Shown here: piece after piece, positions 50,137 through 61,665 of the stretch
How positions within the stretch are numbered: position 1 is the stretch's first letter
Layout: every line of letters starts with the position of its first letter
Assembly: GCA_950022655.1 (NCBI GenBank)
Contig: OX465584.1
Location: forward strand, 50,636,723 to 50,700,722
Reading direction: 5' to 3'
DNA: 64,000 nt
Source: Alentia gelatinosa
Taxonomy: Eukaryota > Annelida > Polychaeta > Phyllodocida > Polynoidae
The notes under the pieces: generated by a model
The model's database searches: none
The model's input: only the letters and a program-made list of their open reading frames with translations
Told to the model about the DNA's origin: nothing
Made by a program: the position numbers and the translations under genes

Positions 50137-51081
50137 TGATGTTTTAGTTCTCCCCCTGTGGTGTAGGAATTATACTGGCAACCAGAGCTACACAAAGTTA
50201 GCTCTGGTCGGGTTAAATAAGCGGCCGCCTTGTCCCAGTAGCGGAACTTGTTTGTTACTCTCCTTCCAGATTTTTCGTTCTGCTAGGAGAGTGTGTTATG
50301 TCATAACCTCAAAGCCAATTTTCCATTTACTTATTTCCTTTTCTCTGTATTTTTTTCAAAGTATAATGAACATAAATCTTGGTTTCTTTATCAATTTTTT
50401 AGCTATGAATATTTCATATTAGGTATGTCTTCTTTGAGAATATACATAGAACAAAAGTACATGGTCTGAGGCGAACACAGAAGGATACCTTGTGGGATTT
50501 AACCCGACAAACCCCTATATCGTAGCTCAGCGAAGACAGGGGTTGGTCGCCAATCTATGTAGGAATGGGAGTGCTTTCTCCACCAGGCCAGCTGTTTGTG
50601 GTCTGGTACACTGCTCGAAACTAAACATTTTATATATGTATACGCCCGGCTTATATAGGTATGCTTTTGCGTATACAAGGTAGTCCTATTTCCCGTGTGT
50701 ATACATCTCATCTATAGGCGTATATAAGCGTCCATGTTGCGTTCATATATATACGTCATATATACGCAATAATTCCGATCTCTGCAACTAGGGGGCACCA
50801 CTGTTTTTTTATTTCATTTGCCATTAGTCATTAAGTCCTTTGTGTCTGGAAAATCCAAAGTTATATTATAAATTTTGATTATAAAAACCTTCTAAATCCC
50901 TATTTATTATCTCCTCATTAAATATACATATAATAAACCCAGCCTCAATTGGTTTTTCAAACGTTTTGTTATATTTTACTTTGATTTTACTCTTCTTTAG
51001 GGTTATGGATGTAAGCCTTTATAAGCCTTTAAGGAGTTGAGTCTATAGACATTGAGTCTATACCACACTGCCGCAGCACGT
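50137..51081. other. intron sequence, one small inverted repeat
   Basis: No exon was recognised. A region at about 50637-50765 is rich in tatacgc/gcgtata words in both orientations (for example gtatacgcccggcttatata and gcgtatac), suggesting a decayed fold-back. The rest is AT-rich. Confidence 0.4.
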
Positions 51082-51158
51082 GCCTAACCCCCGCCTAATG
51101 CCCGCCTAACCCCCGCCTAACCCCCGCCTAACCCTTGCCTAACCCCCGCCTAACCCCT
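51082..51158 (+). repeat. 11-bp minisatellite GCCTAACCCCC
   Basis: About seven tandem copies of gcctaaccccc with single-base variants (gcctaatgccc, gcctaaccctt). It is strongly C-rich on the plus strand, about 90 bases before the next acceptor. Confidence 0.9.
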
Positions 51159-51249
51159 GTTCTATCTTGTAAATTTGTATAGGTTTTGATAACAGATTAT
51201 TTTAAAATTTCTTATTTTGTCTCATGTATTGTTTTTTCTTGCATTATAG

Positions 51250-51375
51250 ATCGGTGACACTGGCTCTGTGACTTTAATTCATAGGAATCCTTACCAGGCT
51301 CAACCTCCTAAAGCGGTTGGCCACTTATACCCATATGCGACTGAAAATCCCCAAAATGTGATAACATTCTTCAAG
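51250..51375 (+). CDS. NIDO domain, second exon
   Basis: 126 nt (42 codons, phase 0 to phase 0) between tgcattatag and gtaagt. It begins I-G-D-T-G-S-V-T-L-I-H-R-N-P-Y and ends V-I-T-F-F-K. In NIDO domains an I-x-x-x-G-x-V-x-F strand, a P-rich loop and then an A-P-F-W-like strand come in this order, so the exon covers the middle of the N-terminal half. The phase matches the previous exon exactly. The match is by pattern only and is weaker than for the third NIDO exon. Confidence 0.68.
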
Positions 51376-52850
51376 GTAAGTTACATTTCACATTATTTTC
51401 AAAAGTGCAATATTTGTGTATAATAACTGTTGGATCATACATGAGTTGCCATTCAGCACCGCCAAGCAATGCATTGTTTATTTAGGCTGTTGCCCTGTCG
51501 AACATTCACATCGTAGCAAAGTGTGTACGGAAGGTGTGTGTGGCAGAGTGTTGCATTTTGCAAGATAGGATGGCAAGGATAAACTGATATAATTTTACTA
51601 AGGGCTATGGGTGGTCATGACTCTTTTGTCTGATAACTGTTTCGAAATACGTTTATGATGGCCAGGAAGGTGGTTTTTAATGAAATCAAGTAAAACAAAA
51701 AGAAAACAGGCTGATCTGATATAGATCTAATATCTTATATAGATTTTATTGAAGAGGGAAAGGTTTCTTGTGTGTGACATTAAGTCCAAATTTACTAGAC
51801 TTATTTAAGCGGTTGATTTAGACTTTTAAGTATATTTTCCAGATCTTATTTGTTATGATATTCATTGTTGCTAGGTAACAGTTTCTAAGTGATAACAGGA
51901 TAGTCAGTCAAATAAATACTTTCGTAATGGTGGAGAATTGTAATGGTATGTAATGGCATCAGAAGTCGACTCAAGCACAGGAACTGACCGCTGTGTCCTC
52001 AGGTGGTTAATTCATATAAACCAGTCAAATCATGTGACCCCCCACTTCGAGTCGTTGCCTCAATGCTTTCACAAGAAAAGTTTTTCTCGCAGCTTTAAAG
52101 ATGTTCTTACACTGCTGTTATACTTTGACCAACATGCCTTCCAAACGGTGTAGGTAAACCTAAGGTGGCAAAAATGTTGGTGGTGAAAGAGGGAAAATTG
52201 ACAAAAGCGGATAAACGAATTGATGATATCCTCGACATCTCAAACAAGCGACCACAAGCGTGCAGGAGGCTACAAATACCCAAGTATTGACTCCAGGTTC
52301 TGGAAGCCTGCCTCTTTGCTCAGTCTCCGGTAAATAATCTCAATTCCCCGGGGGCCTTTAGGAACTATCTGTCTGGAGCTTAAGTCTGGATAAGGGACCA
52401 CGGGACCAGTAGGGGTAGGGGGGGGGGGGCGCTTAGTACCGCTCACATGATTTGACAAGTACCTCCTGTCATGTGTAAAATTCTTCATCAACTGTGCCAG
52501 TTAGGAGACAGACTCACAGTTGATTTACTTTTGAAGTCTTGGGCTTTTACCTTCTATTCCCTCCTGAGGGCATGGAACCTATTCTTCACGACCACAACTT
52601 GTTCTCAGCATACCACCATTCATGAGATCAGACATCTGGGAGGACAAGGGCGAGTTGTTCATATGTATCCTCTTACCTTAAACCACCTCTTCATCTGCCC
52701 CCCTCAGGTCATCAAGGTTCGCCACCAGTGTAACTACAAATATTGTCCGGTAGCGAATTGGGGGTCATATAGAGCGGCAGCTCTTGCGGCTCCGCCATGT
52801 TGGTCATTTAAAAAACAATTTAATTTTGTTTTATTTAGCGAAGTAATACT
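51376..52850. other. intron sequence, nothing recognised
   Basis: Start of the long intron between the second and third NIDO exons. A G run (about 52419-52429) and scattered repeat-like words were seen, but no exon or element that can be bounded. Confidence 0.4.
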
Positions 52851-53200
52851 AGAGGGAAACTATGTTCCGGTGGGAATAAGTCAAAGTTACGAGGTAAGGC
52901 TTGGAAAAATTACTGCCCAAGGCGTAGCCAAGGGCAGTAATTCTTCCAAGCCTTACCGAGTAACTTTGACTTATTTCCACTGGTACATGGTTTCCCTATT
53001 CCTATATACCTTCAATTGTCGGCTGATATCAAATTCATAATATCAATATCGATAAAAACCGAATGTCTCTGAACGTCAACCTGGGCAGTAAACGTCAACC
53101 TGGGCAGTAACTTCAACCTGGGCAGTAAACAATAGTTATCCCACCCCCAGCAGCGTTGAATAACCATAGGTTGTTCGCTCATAGGTATATAGGAAATAGA
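52851..53200. mobile_element. fold-back element related to the inserts of units 2-6
   Basis: A hairpin (about 52868-52983) has arms of nearly 50 bases, gtcaaagttacgaggtaagg plus cttgga and their complement, with gggcag/ctgccc at the apex. It is followed by ggtttccctattcctatata, shared with the inserts at about 20690. A 19-20-base phrase, acgtcaacctgggcagtaa, is repeated three times (about 53075-53128). The right end carries gctcataggtatataggaaa. Confidence 0.75.
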
Positions 53201-53469
53201 CATTCTGCCTGGTGGCAGGTTTTGTGTGTCTGCAGTTTTCACGTCTATACATATATCATATCAGCAAAAGACATCAGTCTGCAGTTTTACACAGTGGTAC
53301 ATATTCATATCAGCAAAATGTATATGTCAAAGTAAGGTAACAAATGATTGATGAGCATAATGGTATGAGATGGGATAACCGCTGAACATAACTACAATTC
53401 GTTGAAGGTCCTCAGCCTACTCCTTTGCTTTACATGATTTTTATAAGTGGACATTCCCGTACAATCTTG

Positions 53470-53658
53470 TTACTCTCTAGACAGGTCATTCCAGAGAAAC
53501 ATACCCTCATATAAGGGGTTTCTCTTGAAACGGCCCGTCCGAGGTCTTTTAAGTCTCAACTGTCTTTTTTCTTGAGTACGAGTACGCGGGTTTGTATTTG
53601 GAACTATATTCTTACAATAACGTTTCATAAGCACATACTTAAAGATGATAAAAAGCAA
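53470..53658 (-). pseudogene. possible non-LTR retrotransposon 3' coding tail
   Basis: The minus-strand frame ends with R-L-K-R-P-R-T-G-R-F-K, then Y-E-G-M-F-L-W-N-D-L-S. The Y-x-G-x-x-L-W-N-x-L pattern after a basic stretch is typical of the very C-terminus of many LINE reverse transcriptase proteins. No RT core is present nearby. Short and fragmentary. Confidence 0.35.
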
Positions 53659-54285
53659 ATATGCCCAGTTAATGAATCCAAAAGAGAAAAGCCCCGCCTA
53701 CCATGACTGAGCATGCGTATAGCGAGGCAAACTGGTACAATTTTCACCTGGGAGCAGCATGGGGCTCTGTGTACGGGCCGCCTACATAGCCTTTATAACG
53801 CTGGCGACCTTTGCGACCTTGCGTCGTGTATGAGTGCGGTGTGTAATGCTACAGAACAGGCCAGCTGGTCCCAATGTCGGGACATCGGCAGTGCCCTGAG
53901 CTCCACCATATAAGGGCAGAGAATCAGCTTGGGGATCCAGTCAAGCATTAGAGGTAGGAGAGTGAATACACCTCTACCTGTTGTCACACAGGCGTGACCA
54001 GCAGTAGGCTCTACTGGCCACAACAAGAAAACATGGTAACTAATACAATATATGCACTATGTATCTATGTATATCTGTGTACCAGTATCTATGTATATCT
54101 ATTTACACAGGATTGTCTTACTGCATTGTGTATGTATTATAATGAATCTACAAGGCCAGGTGAGAGAAAGGGTCCAGTGCAGCCAAAACTGGTGGGTTAA
54201 GGTTGTACTGATACTGCACAAGTTATTTATGTGGAGAGGGGGTGGTGGGTGGGAGAAGGTATGTATTGGCTCTGTGTATCATGTT

Positions 54286-54459
54286 ACTTTCTATGTATCT
54301 GTATGTGTTTCTGTGTATCTTTATCTGTCTGTGTATCCCTCTGTGTCAGTGTTGTATCTCTGTGTATGTGAGTGTCTGTCAGTATGTGACTCTGTGTGTG
54401 CGTGTATTTTTCTCAATCTCAGTGACTGTTTATCTATGTGTCTATGTAATGGAGATATA

Positions 54460-54500
<41 letters not shown>
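54286..54500 (+). repeat. microsatellite cluster: TGTGTATCT-like words, then (TA)n
   Basis: From about 54045, and densely from 54286, the sequence is made of tgtgtatctatg/tctgtgtat words. At 54460-54500 it becomes a pure TA run of about 20 repeats. Non-coding and probably length-variable. The long open frame across it is an artefact of low complexity. Confidence 0.85.
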
Positions 54501-54501
<1 letters not shown>

Positions 54502-54806
54502 TGCACTCACAGGAGATTCATGTTCTATAAGATTTACCTGCCATGGCCCACCTGTAGCTTCCAGGGTCCCACACTCTGAACTGACCACCATTGCCTGGCT
54601 GGCTGGGTCCTATATACCCCACACAGCGCCGACTGCGAAATGGGGTCGGGGCGAGCGGCGTGGGTCAGGTGCACACAACACACACACCGCCCTTTCACTG
54701 TGTGAGAGGGCGGAGTTATATTTTTTGAAATTATCATTAGGAGTAGTTCCCGTATCTCAGCTTTAAGGTAGGTTCGCCTGACTGCGTGGGTATCCACCTT
54801 CATTAA

Positions 54807-55220
54807 CCCTTTCCCTGCAGCACCCAATTCCTCTGAACACCATTACACAGCAGGCATTGCCTGCATAAACGACCCTGCTACAGCAGGCACCTTTTCTGGA
54901 AAATAGCAATTTCACATGATGTGTCATGTTATTTGAGTAATATACCTTGGTAGCTGATGCTATTTTGTTATACCAAATCAAAGGTCAATATGCTGTTTTT
55001 AAAATGTCAAAATTTCTTTCAATTCAAACAATTATTGTTTTATTTATTGAATTTTGTATATAAGTATCAATGATGCCTCTATGATGCCTGGAGGCATCAT
55101 GCTGCGGTAGCCAAGGGAATGCCTGGAGGCATCATGCTGCTGTAGCCAGGGGAATGCCTGGTGGCATCATGCTGCTGTAGCCAGGGGAATGCCTGGAGGC
55201 ATCATGCTGCTGTTAAAGGG
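54807..55220. mobile_element. piggyBac-like MITE
   Basis: The element is flanked by TTAA on both sides (54803-54806 and 55221-55224), the hallmark target of piggyBac transposons. Its termini begin CCCTTT in inverted orientation (CCCTTTCCCTGCAGCA on the left; complement of the right end CCCTTTAACAGCAGCA). It is 414 bp, non-coding, and contains a 35-bp minisatellite near its right end. Confidence 0.8.
55075..55210 (+). repeat. 35-bp minisatellite inside the piggyBac-like MITE
   Basis: About four copies of a 35-base unit containing aatgcctggaggcatcatgc and tgctgtagccagggg. Within each unit gatgcctccaggcat-like words form a small palindrome (gcctggaggc). Confidence 0.85.
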
Positions 55221-55639
55221 TTAAGCAGGGAGTCCTGTTTATGGGGGCTCAGTTTACAAATATTCTTCATCTGCTGTTATCTCATCTGGGCACCGCCAAC
55301 TTGTCATCTAAAGCATGTGATCCACCAAAAGTGAGTTAGGGCCGGACGATGACCATGTGGAGGAATTGTGGACGTCGGCCGCCCAAATCGCTGATCGGCT
55401 CAGATTGGCTTGGACAATCTGCCAGGTGGATCAGCAAATTGGCCGGGATCGGCCGGACCAGCCCATTGAAAACCCTGTCACCCTCAAATGTGCGGTCATT
55501 GCCTCTGGTCAGCCGGCCGGCTGCCTCTGGCCGTCTCTGAGCGTCGATTTGGAGGATCATGTGCTTTACACTGCCCACTCGTTCCATTGGGGGGGGGGGC
55601 ACAGGCTGCCGTCTCTTCAGGGATCAAGAGGTCAAAGTG

Positions 55640-55859
55640 TGATGAACCATTAGACACGTCGATACGTAGAGCAAGAAGTGATGCAAAACTTAAATTTAAG
55701 AAGTGTTGCACTAACTGTAACCATTTCATGAAATCCCAACAATATCGAGGAGAAAAGTTATGGGATGGCTTAAGTGACAGTATTCAAAAGACTGAAACCA
55801 AAGTGGCCTTTAAAAGAAAGGTGAAGCAAGTTTATTCATCTTATGAGTACAGAAATTAG
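55640..55859 (+). pseudogene. possible LINE 3' coding tail
   Basis: The frame ending at TAG 55857 reads Q-Q-Y-R-G-E-K-L-W-D-G-L-S-D-S-I-Q-K, then F-K-R-K-V-K-Q-V-Y. The order Y-x-G-x-x-L-W-x-x-L, x-x-I, F-K-x-K-x-K is the common C-terminal signature of non-LTR reverse transcriptases. The GC-rich frame upstream (55340-55610), rich in cggccg words, is not clearly related. Fragment only. Confidence 0.35.
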
Positions 55860-56339
55860 TTATAATCTTCATTTCATCCTCATCAATGTAACTGTGTGAT
55901 ACAACGAGTCACCAACGTGGTCCTCGACTCGTTCCAAGTCTCCTTATTTGGCAAACTGAATTTTCATAGCTGTGCTTTGCCTTTCTTAGACTATCATGAA
56001 TACTTCATAGCCCTGCCTTGGCTATTTGTAACTTTATAATTGTCTCCTTATAATGTATTTTCATACTCAATGTATAATCCAATATAACTCTTTTCATTCA
56101 GATTGAATAAATTCCTAGAATTTGTATTACAATCTAATGCCGTAATTACTCGCTTTCGTTGATTTAACAATTTTCCATTAATTGTATAAATTTACTATAA
56201 TTTATACCATTTACAGTTAATACCTCAATTTTTTGGTATCAAAATCTTTAAATCTCCACACTCTCGACTCCTTGTAAGTCATTAAGGTCATACCAGTAAA
56301 AGATTATTGAACCTATGAATTATCTTTTTTTATTTTTTT

Positions 56340-56359
56340 TGGGGGGGGGGGGGGGGGGG
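56340..56359 (+). repeat. T run followed by a 19-20-base G run
   Basis: A T-rich run (about 56327-56340) passes directly into roughly 19 consecutive G. Probably length-unstable. Confidence 0.9.
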
Positions 56360-56773
56360 CACCTTTGTTATTTTCAATTCTTGTAGAATACTATCCTCTC
56401 TTGAGTAGGTCTAAGAAGTCAGGCCTGATATCCATCTGTAAAGAAAAAGAAAAAGAACTTTTTTGTGGAAAACCCGGGGAAAGCCAGAGAGTTGGGTTGA
56501 GACAGTAAGTAGTATAATAAAAACATATGGATATCTCCTCTACTGTAGGTCCACTGACTGTGAATATTTGTGATACATTTTCCCTTGATCCTTAATGTAA
56601 CACAGGTGTCTCTCACACCTCAAATTATACACAAATTCTGTACACCATTTGTATAAGCAGACTTTACCCTTATAGATCAATATTCATTGGTAAATTTAAA
56701 TTTTTGTAGTTGTAGTTGTAATTATTGATAGAGCATTCAATACCCTTTCTTTGCTTTCCTAGCAATATGCTCA

Positions 56774-57010
56774 TTATTGAAATATCAATATCACACCTTG
56801 TGGTGTCATATAGCCATTTAGACAAGGATTTCTAGAAAGAGGGGTTCTGGGGCATTGTATGAAGAAGTGTTCTAATGTCTCCCATGTGTCACATAATTCA
56901 GAGTCCCCAATTTTCCTCTTAAACAAATTAGATCTAGTGGAGATCATTCTGTTCAGGATCTTAAACTGCAAGGATCGGATTTTTCATCCAATAGAGAGAC
57001 AAGTGATATC
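56774..57010 (-). pseudogene. LINE-type reverse transcriptase C-terminal fragment
   Basis: The minus-strand frame reads K-I-R-S-L-Q-F-K-I-L-N-R-M-I-S-T, then L-F-K-R-K-I-G-D-S-E-L-C-D-T, then E-T-L-E-H-F-F-I-Q-C-P. This is the well-known region after the RT core of L1/RTE/CR1-like non-LTR elements (FQYKILHRIL, L-K-x-x-I-x-x-S-x-L-C, E-T-x-x-H-x-F-x-x-C). The first cysteine pair is reduced, and stops bound the fragment, so it is dead. It is a 5'-truncated insertion in the intron, opposite in orientation to the host gene. Confidence 0.6.
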
Positions 57011-57191
57011 TCCTGCTCCAGTAAATTTGTCCTCTGGGAATAGCAATACGAAAAGAATTGACAATTCTGTACACACCCTTGTTTCTGCTGCTCTGAATAT
57101 TCATCACCTCAGAAAATTAACTATTTATAAAAATTGGTTGAATCAACTCCTTGACATTCGGGAAAGAACATTTTGTAGGCCATGGAATTGA

Positions 57192-58979
57192 TCTCTGTAT
57201 TTGATATGATGTAAGAAAATAACAATTCACCTTGTATTTTGTTGTTATTTGTTCATTGGACATTAGTCTGTTAATCTACAATAATGTCTGATAGACATGT
57301 TATCGCTGCTGCTGACCATTGCCTCTTGAGACCTGTTTGACCTTCTAGTTTTATTAAATTATCATACCACTGCGGCTCATAATGCCAGTTCAACTCTTCA
57401 CATGGAAGTCTCAATTATATTTTGTATCATATGTCTGGTAGATTTTCATAGAATTGGGGCAGATGACATTTATTGTCCAAGGCCGTTTTATATAAGAAAC
57501 TTTTCACAAATCTTTTGTGTAGTGTAAATTACACCCAAAGAGTATTGGGTACGATCTTTTGTAATGTATTTTGATAAATTCTTTTAATAATAATTTAGGA
57601 ATCTGAAACCGATCCGATTGGCTAGGCTTGTCTAAAAAAAGTATATGCACTAGAGAAATCAAGGTTAGGCTGGATAAAAAGAAACTGTCCAGTTATTCCA
57701 GTTAAGCTAGGAGACCAAACCTGAATCTTTTCAGTCAAGCCTCACATTGATTTTTTATTGTTATATACCTTGAAATAATCCCAAATAGTTATAAATTCAC
57801 TTTAACACCTTTGTCAAATTGGTCAGGCACAGCAACATAAAGATGAAAGTCACAGAGTCCGACAGTCCGTGATGCTTTCTTGGTGTCTTTGGGGAACATG
57901 TCATCAATCAACATCATATCGATAAGATAATCATATATACAACTAGAACATCATATGAAACACTTACTTGTGGTACATACATATGTAACCTTTAATGATA
58001 AGTACATAAAATAATAGTCAAGCTTAACCACTGCTATTAGTGTGATCTTTTTTCGTTCCAGTGGAGAGTTTATATCGCTCCGTGGTTGGAAATTTTGTTT
58101 TTCTCTCTATTCCGTGGTCGCACTGCGGTGGGTTACAGGAATCTCTCTGCTACGACTCGTTTACCTACATTAACCACTCCTATTAGTTTTCTCCTATATT
58201 AGCTGATGAGCAGGTGGCTAATCATTGCTTGGCCATATCCTGTAGAGGAACATAACTGGTCATTGCGCGTCACTCTTCACTCGACCTAAAGGTTATAGAG
58301 GGAAGTTTACAATCAGTGCTCATATACCAGTGAGTTTTAATAGCTTATTATTATACACCTGTGGCCGTACGTCTATAAGTTACTTCCCGCTGCTAGGCAT
58401 ATAGTATAGATAATGTTCGGGCCCGCCGTGTAGTAGGACGTAGTGAATCCCATAGGCTTTATAATGTAAAAACATACGGCCCGCTGCTACAGACACTACG
58501 TCGCACTAACGTAAAATATCGAGACAGAGCGAGACCAGTGACAGTGTCAAAAACAAACAAACGAAATGGCGGTTCTCTCCCATTCATAACTTCAGAGACG
58601 TGCTTAGCCTTACCCGTAACAACTGGAATTGTGTATTGTCCAAATATAGAGGCATCTGACGTTGGGCGTTCACATAATACCGTTTAAATGGCTTGAATCT
58701 GTGAGATTGTTGGATATCAACAAGTCCGATCGCATCCCGTGACGCTGCTTCGCGTTGTCGATGTCATAATTACGTTGGCTACCAGGTCTTCCAGGTCTTC
58801 CTGTGTCATAGATTTCATAGTCCGCACCGCGTCGACTGTTGCCGAGTTTTTCCGCTAGCAGGCCGTAGTGAATAGCAGTGGTTTTGTACGGGAATGTGGG
58901 GGTGGGTCACTGACCAGGAAAGTTAATAGAATGGCATTTTAAAGAAGTAGAAGGTGTATAGTAATAAGAAAACATAGTG
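57192..58979. other. intron sequence, nothing firmly recognised
   Basis: No exon or boundable element was identified. The stretch 58040-58540 contains words (ttccgtggtcgcactgcg, gggcccgccgtgtag, tacggcccgctgctac) that look repeat-derived and partly echo 641-690. Confidence 0.35.
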
Positions 58980-59100
58980 ACTGAGCCTGTACGACTGCCG
59001 TTCTCGGCCATTTGATGAAAAAATACGGCCCAACGCCGCAGGCGGAAGGGCCGTATTTTTTCATCAAATGACCGAGAACGGCCACCCGTACGGGCTCAGT
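58980..59100. repeat. fold-back (hairpin) element
   Basis: 121 bp: the left arm actgagcctgtacg...ccgttctcggccatttgatg pairs with the right arm catcaaatgaccgagaacgg...cgtacgggctcagt. Aatacggccc and gggccgtatt close the stem, with aacgccgcaggcggaa at the apex. The outer left flank gtatagtaataagaaaac matches the outer flanks of other fold-backs in the window. Confidence 0.85.
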
Positions 59101-59492
59101 AACCACGGTTTCTCATAGTAATTCACAAGGCGAAGATCTAATGAAACTATGTAAACAGATATTTGGTTGCTATGGCAACAAGGTTCATCAAATATGTGTG
59201 AAAATCATAGCAACCATTAAAACCCATCAAGACGTTATCTCGAGGTGCCACATGCCTATATTCTTAGCAATGAAATGTTTTGTGGATTTCTGTTCCATTT
59301 TTGCTTGCCATTTTGAATTTTGCCTTACATGTCAAATTCCCCACATTACCCCGAGGTTGGACCAGGATAAAATGAAAAAGTCAGAAATCGGTAGACCCAA
59401 AATGATTATGGGGCTGATGAAATGAGCCCCATTACTAAGGTTTGAGATAAGGATCATGACAGCACTACAGAACCCTCACCTTGAGATACCAG

Positions 59493-59919
59493 AAACAGTT
59501 TACATCTAATACTGTTGATAATCATCATCTTTTGTTTTCCATCCTTTATAAAATCTTCAAAAAGGAATACGTTCGCTCTTCAAAATCTTCTGTTGCTGAC
59601 TGTGTTATGGAGCGTGCTGCTAGAGATGTTCAAAGATATGGGACTGCTTCCCCAGGGACAGTATCGCAAGTAATGGTTATCACATGGAAAGAGGTTCGGT
59701 CTGGAGGTCAGCAGAATATCTTTCAGGCGGTGATAATATCATTTAGCAATTTTGATAAAGCCATAACTTTATATCGATATTGTGACTTGGATCGGAGACG
59801 TCCAAGCACCGACAGACCTGCCTACGAAACCAACTGTGAAGGGAACCTTCAACAAAAAGATCACCCACTCAGCAAACTTGGCAAGTACACCTATCTGGAC
59901 AGCGTGCCTGGAAGTAAAG
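59493..59919 (+). CDS. NIDO domain, third exon
   Basis: An open frame of about 427 nt entered in phase 0 and left in phase 1 before gtgagt. After I-L-Y-K-I-F (matching the G-x-V-Y-Y-R strand) it has E-R-A-A-R-D-V, then V-M-V-I-T-W-K-E-V, then N-I-F-Q-A-V-I-I, I-T-L-Y-R-Y-C-D-L, and finally Y-T-Y-L-D-S-V-P-G-S-K. The series V-x-T-W-x-x-V, N-x-F-Q-x-x-L, F-x-Y-x-D-(I/L), L-P-G-S is the NIDO signature, so this exon holds most of the domain. The acceptor is uncertain: both cag sites ending at 59492 and 59498 keep phase 0, and the pyrimidine tract is weak. Another frame at 59782-60003 is a shadow. Confidence 0.75.
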
Positions 59920-60236
59920 GTGAGTAGAAATGGACATATATATGCTTCCGCTAAATTCCAGACAACTAAAGGGGAATATCGCTTTTCAAAAATTTCTATG
60001 TAGCCTGTACATGTATTTAGAAACCAGCATCTTTATTCATGTTTTATTAGACCAAACTCCTGTTTTTTATCACTGGAAGATTCTATCATTCAATACATAA
60101 AGAGTTACATACACATATTCATTGTTGCACTGACAGTTGATTGTAGTTTAAATTTATAATAAACAGTGAAATAGTTGGTCGTCTATGTCTGTTGCTCCCT
60201 TGATATATTTTTGTTTTTGTTTATTGAGATGCATAA

Positions 60237-60513
60237 GGCGTCCACCTTCTAGGATATCGCTCCAACATGGTCTACGATGCACCTCCCGATAAAAAAATCA
60301 AAATCGCGTCGGAAGGTCTCCCAGTATCACGGGCAGTTGACCACATTTCTGTGATTGGGCATAAAAAAAACCTTAGAATGCGTGGTAGATGGGCATGTCT
60401 AGACATATGTCTACGATTTCGCACCTTCCCGATATGTCTGAGATATATGCTTTTTTGTATCGGTGCCATATCGGTAGGTCTAAATTTCTATCGTAGTAGG
60501 TGGACACCAGGCC
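60237..60513. mobile_element. short inverted-repeat element
   Basis: The left end aaggcgtccaccttctagga and the right end (complement) aaggcctggtgtccacctac form imperfect inverted termini about 277 bp apart. A related end with aaggcctggtgtccactaaa lies at about 60650, and the interiors share cacatttct(g/a)tgat and aatcgc blocks, so two relatives lie side by side. Confidence 0.5.
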
Positions 60514-61111
60514 TTACTGTGAACATGTGTCCTTGGTGGCTGACTTTTATTCAGCAAGGTTTTCTTCTGTTGCCTCTATTATCATAAGCAAAAGAGACTC
60601 ATTATTGAGAGTATTTACTCCATGCTGGATCATATGAGTGAAGGATATCAAGGCCTGGTGTCCACTAAACTCCCGATGTACTATGATAGGCCTTATATGA
60701 TGGACTTCCCGACACAAAATCTAAATCGCATCAGGAGTCAGCTTGCATTGCACAAGTGGATCATATTTCTATGATGCACACTGATGCAGTATGATGTATG
60801 CTCCCAATGCAAACTGATGCTCTACAACGATCGAACATTTTATGGCATTGGCATGCATTGCTGTGCTAGGAAGTGCATTATAGGATGATATGGCACAAAT
60901 TCAGTGTATCAGGCTTCACTGATGAAGTGTTATGATTTACTATATGCCCATGCCGTATATACTGTAAATACGCACCGTTTCGCCGTATGACGTAAAAATA
61001 TTGTACGGACCACTGGTCCGTACACCAAAATACGGACCACCTTGCCATAAACTTTATTAACATATCGTTTTTTTTTAAATTTCGGGTATATAGTAAATAT
61101 ATAACATCCAA

Positions 61112-61238
61112 CCATGCTTGTACAAGTCACAGAACTCGATGATAATTAGCGGTCTGTACGGAACTCGGCATAAATGCCTCGTTCCGTACAAACCGTAAAT
61201 TAACATCTCGTTCTGTGACTTGTAGGCCTACAGCATGG
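61112..61238. repeat. fold-back (hairpin) element
   Basis: The left arm ccatgcttgtacaagtcaca plus gaactcgatg pairs with the right arm catctcgttctgtgacttgt plus the ggcctacagcatgg end. The inner arms cggtctgtacggaac and gttccgtacaaaccg also pair. The apex is tcggcataaatgcctc. The left flank gggtatatagtaaatat is the shared outer terminus of this fold-back group. Confidence 0.8.
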
Positions 61239-61259
61239 TCAGGACGTTCTATATAAGTA

Positions 61260-61437
61260 CAGTAGAACCCCGCCTAACGGACACCCCGCGTAAGCGGACA
61301 CCCCGCGTTAACGGACACCTTTGGTCGGAACGGTTCCCTATATAAGATGTTTATTTAACCCCGTGTAAGCGGCCACCCCGCGTAAGAGGACACTTTGGCC
61401 CGGAACGGAGGGTATCCGCTTACGCGGGGTTCTACTG
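61260..61437. mobile_element. pogo/Tigger-like MITE
   Basis: The 178-bp element starts CAGTAGAACCCCGC and ends GCGGGGTTCTACTG, flanked by TA on both sides (61258-61259 and 61438-61439). Mariner/pogo-class transposons duplicate TA, and pogo/Tigger ends begin CAGT. Internal copies of ccccgcgtaagcggaca recur. It sits 21 bp from the fold-back at 61112. Confidence 0.8.
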
Positions 61438-61477
61438 TACTACATTACGGGACATTTTGTATCATGGTGCTACAGGT

Positions 61478-61665
61478 GCACCCCTCTCATAAGATCTCGC
61501 ACCCTCTAAGTGGTATTTTGTACTCTCACTACGCTCTATAGAAGAAGAATCAACGCAAAGTGAGCAGCAATCTGGAAATGGGAGGCACCAGAGTGACTGT
61601 TTCTGAATGAAATTTCCGTTCACTGTTACTGCCGCTGAGCTGCCACTTTTCATGAGAGGGTACCG
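61478..61665. mobile_element. copy of the 2321-2590 inverted-repeat family
   Basis: The sequence cacccctctcataagatct, then taagtggtattttgtactctcactacgct and agaagaagaat, matches the complement of 2495-2590. The right side ends acttttcatgagagggtac, a weak inverted match to the left end. Confidence 0.6.

Noticed and set aside
54052..54579. Long open frame rich in Tyr, Val, Cys and Leu
   Set aside because: It lies across a TGTGTATCT/TA microsatellite and is a low-complexity artefact.
55340..55640. GC-rich frames around 55349-55653 as a conserved gene
   Set aside because: Several frames are open at once because of ggccg-rich composition; none shows a recognisable domain.
59782..60003. Alternative frame starting M-T-W-I-G-D-V
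   Set aside because: It overlaps the NIDO exon in another frame. The NIDO frame carries the conserved T-W, F-Q and P-G-S words through to the donor.
60245..60590. Possible exon after ccttctag at 60252
   Set aside because: The sequence lies inside an inverted-repeat element with a relative next to it, and the NIDO and AMOP exons already join in phase without it.
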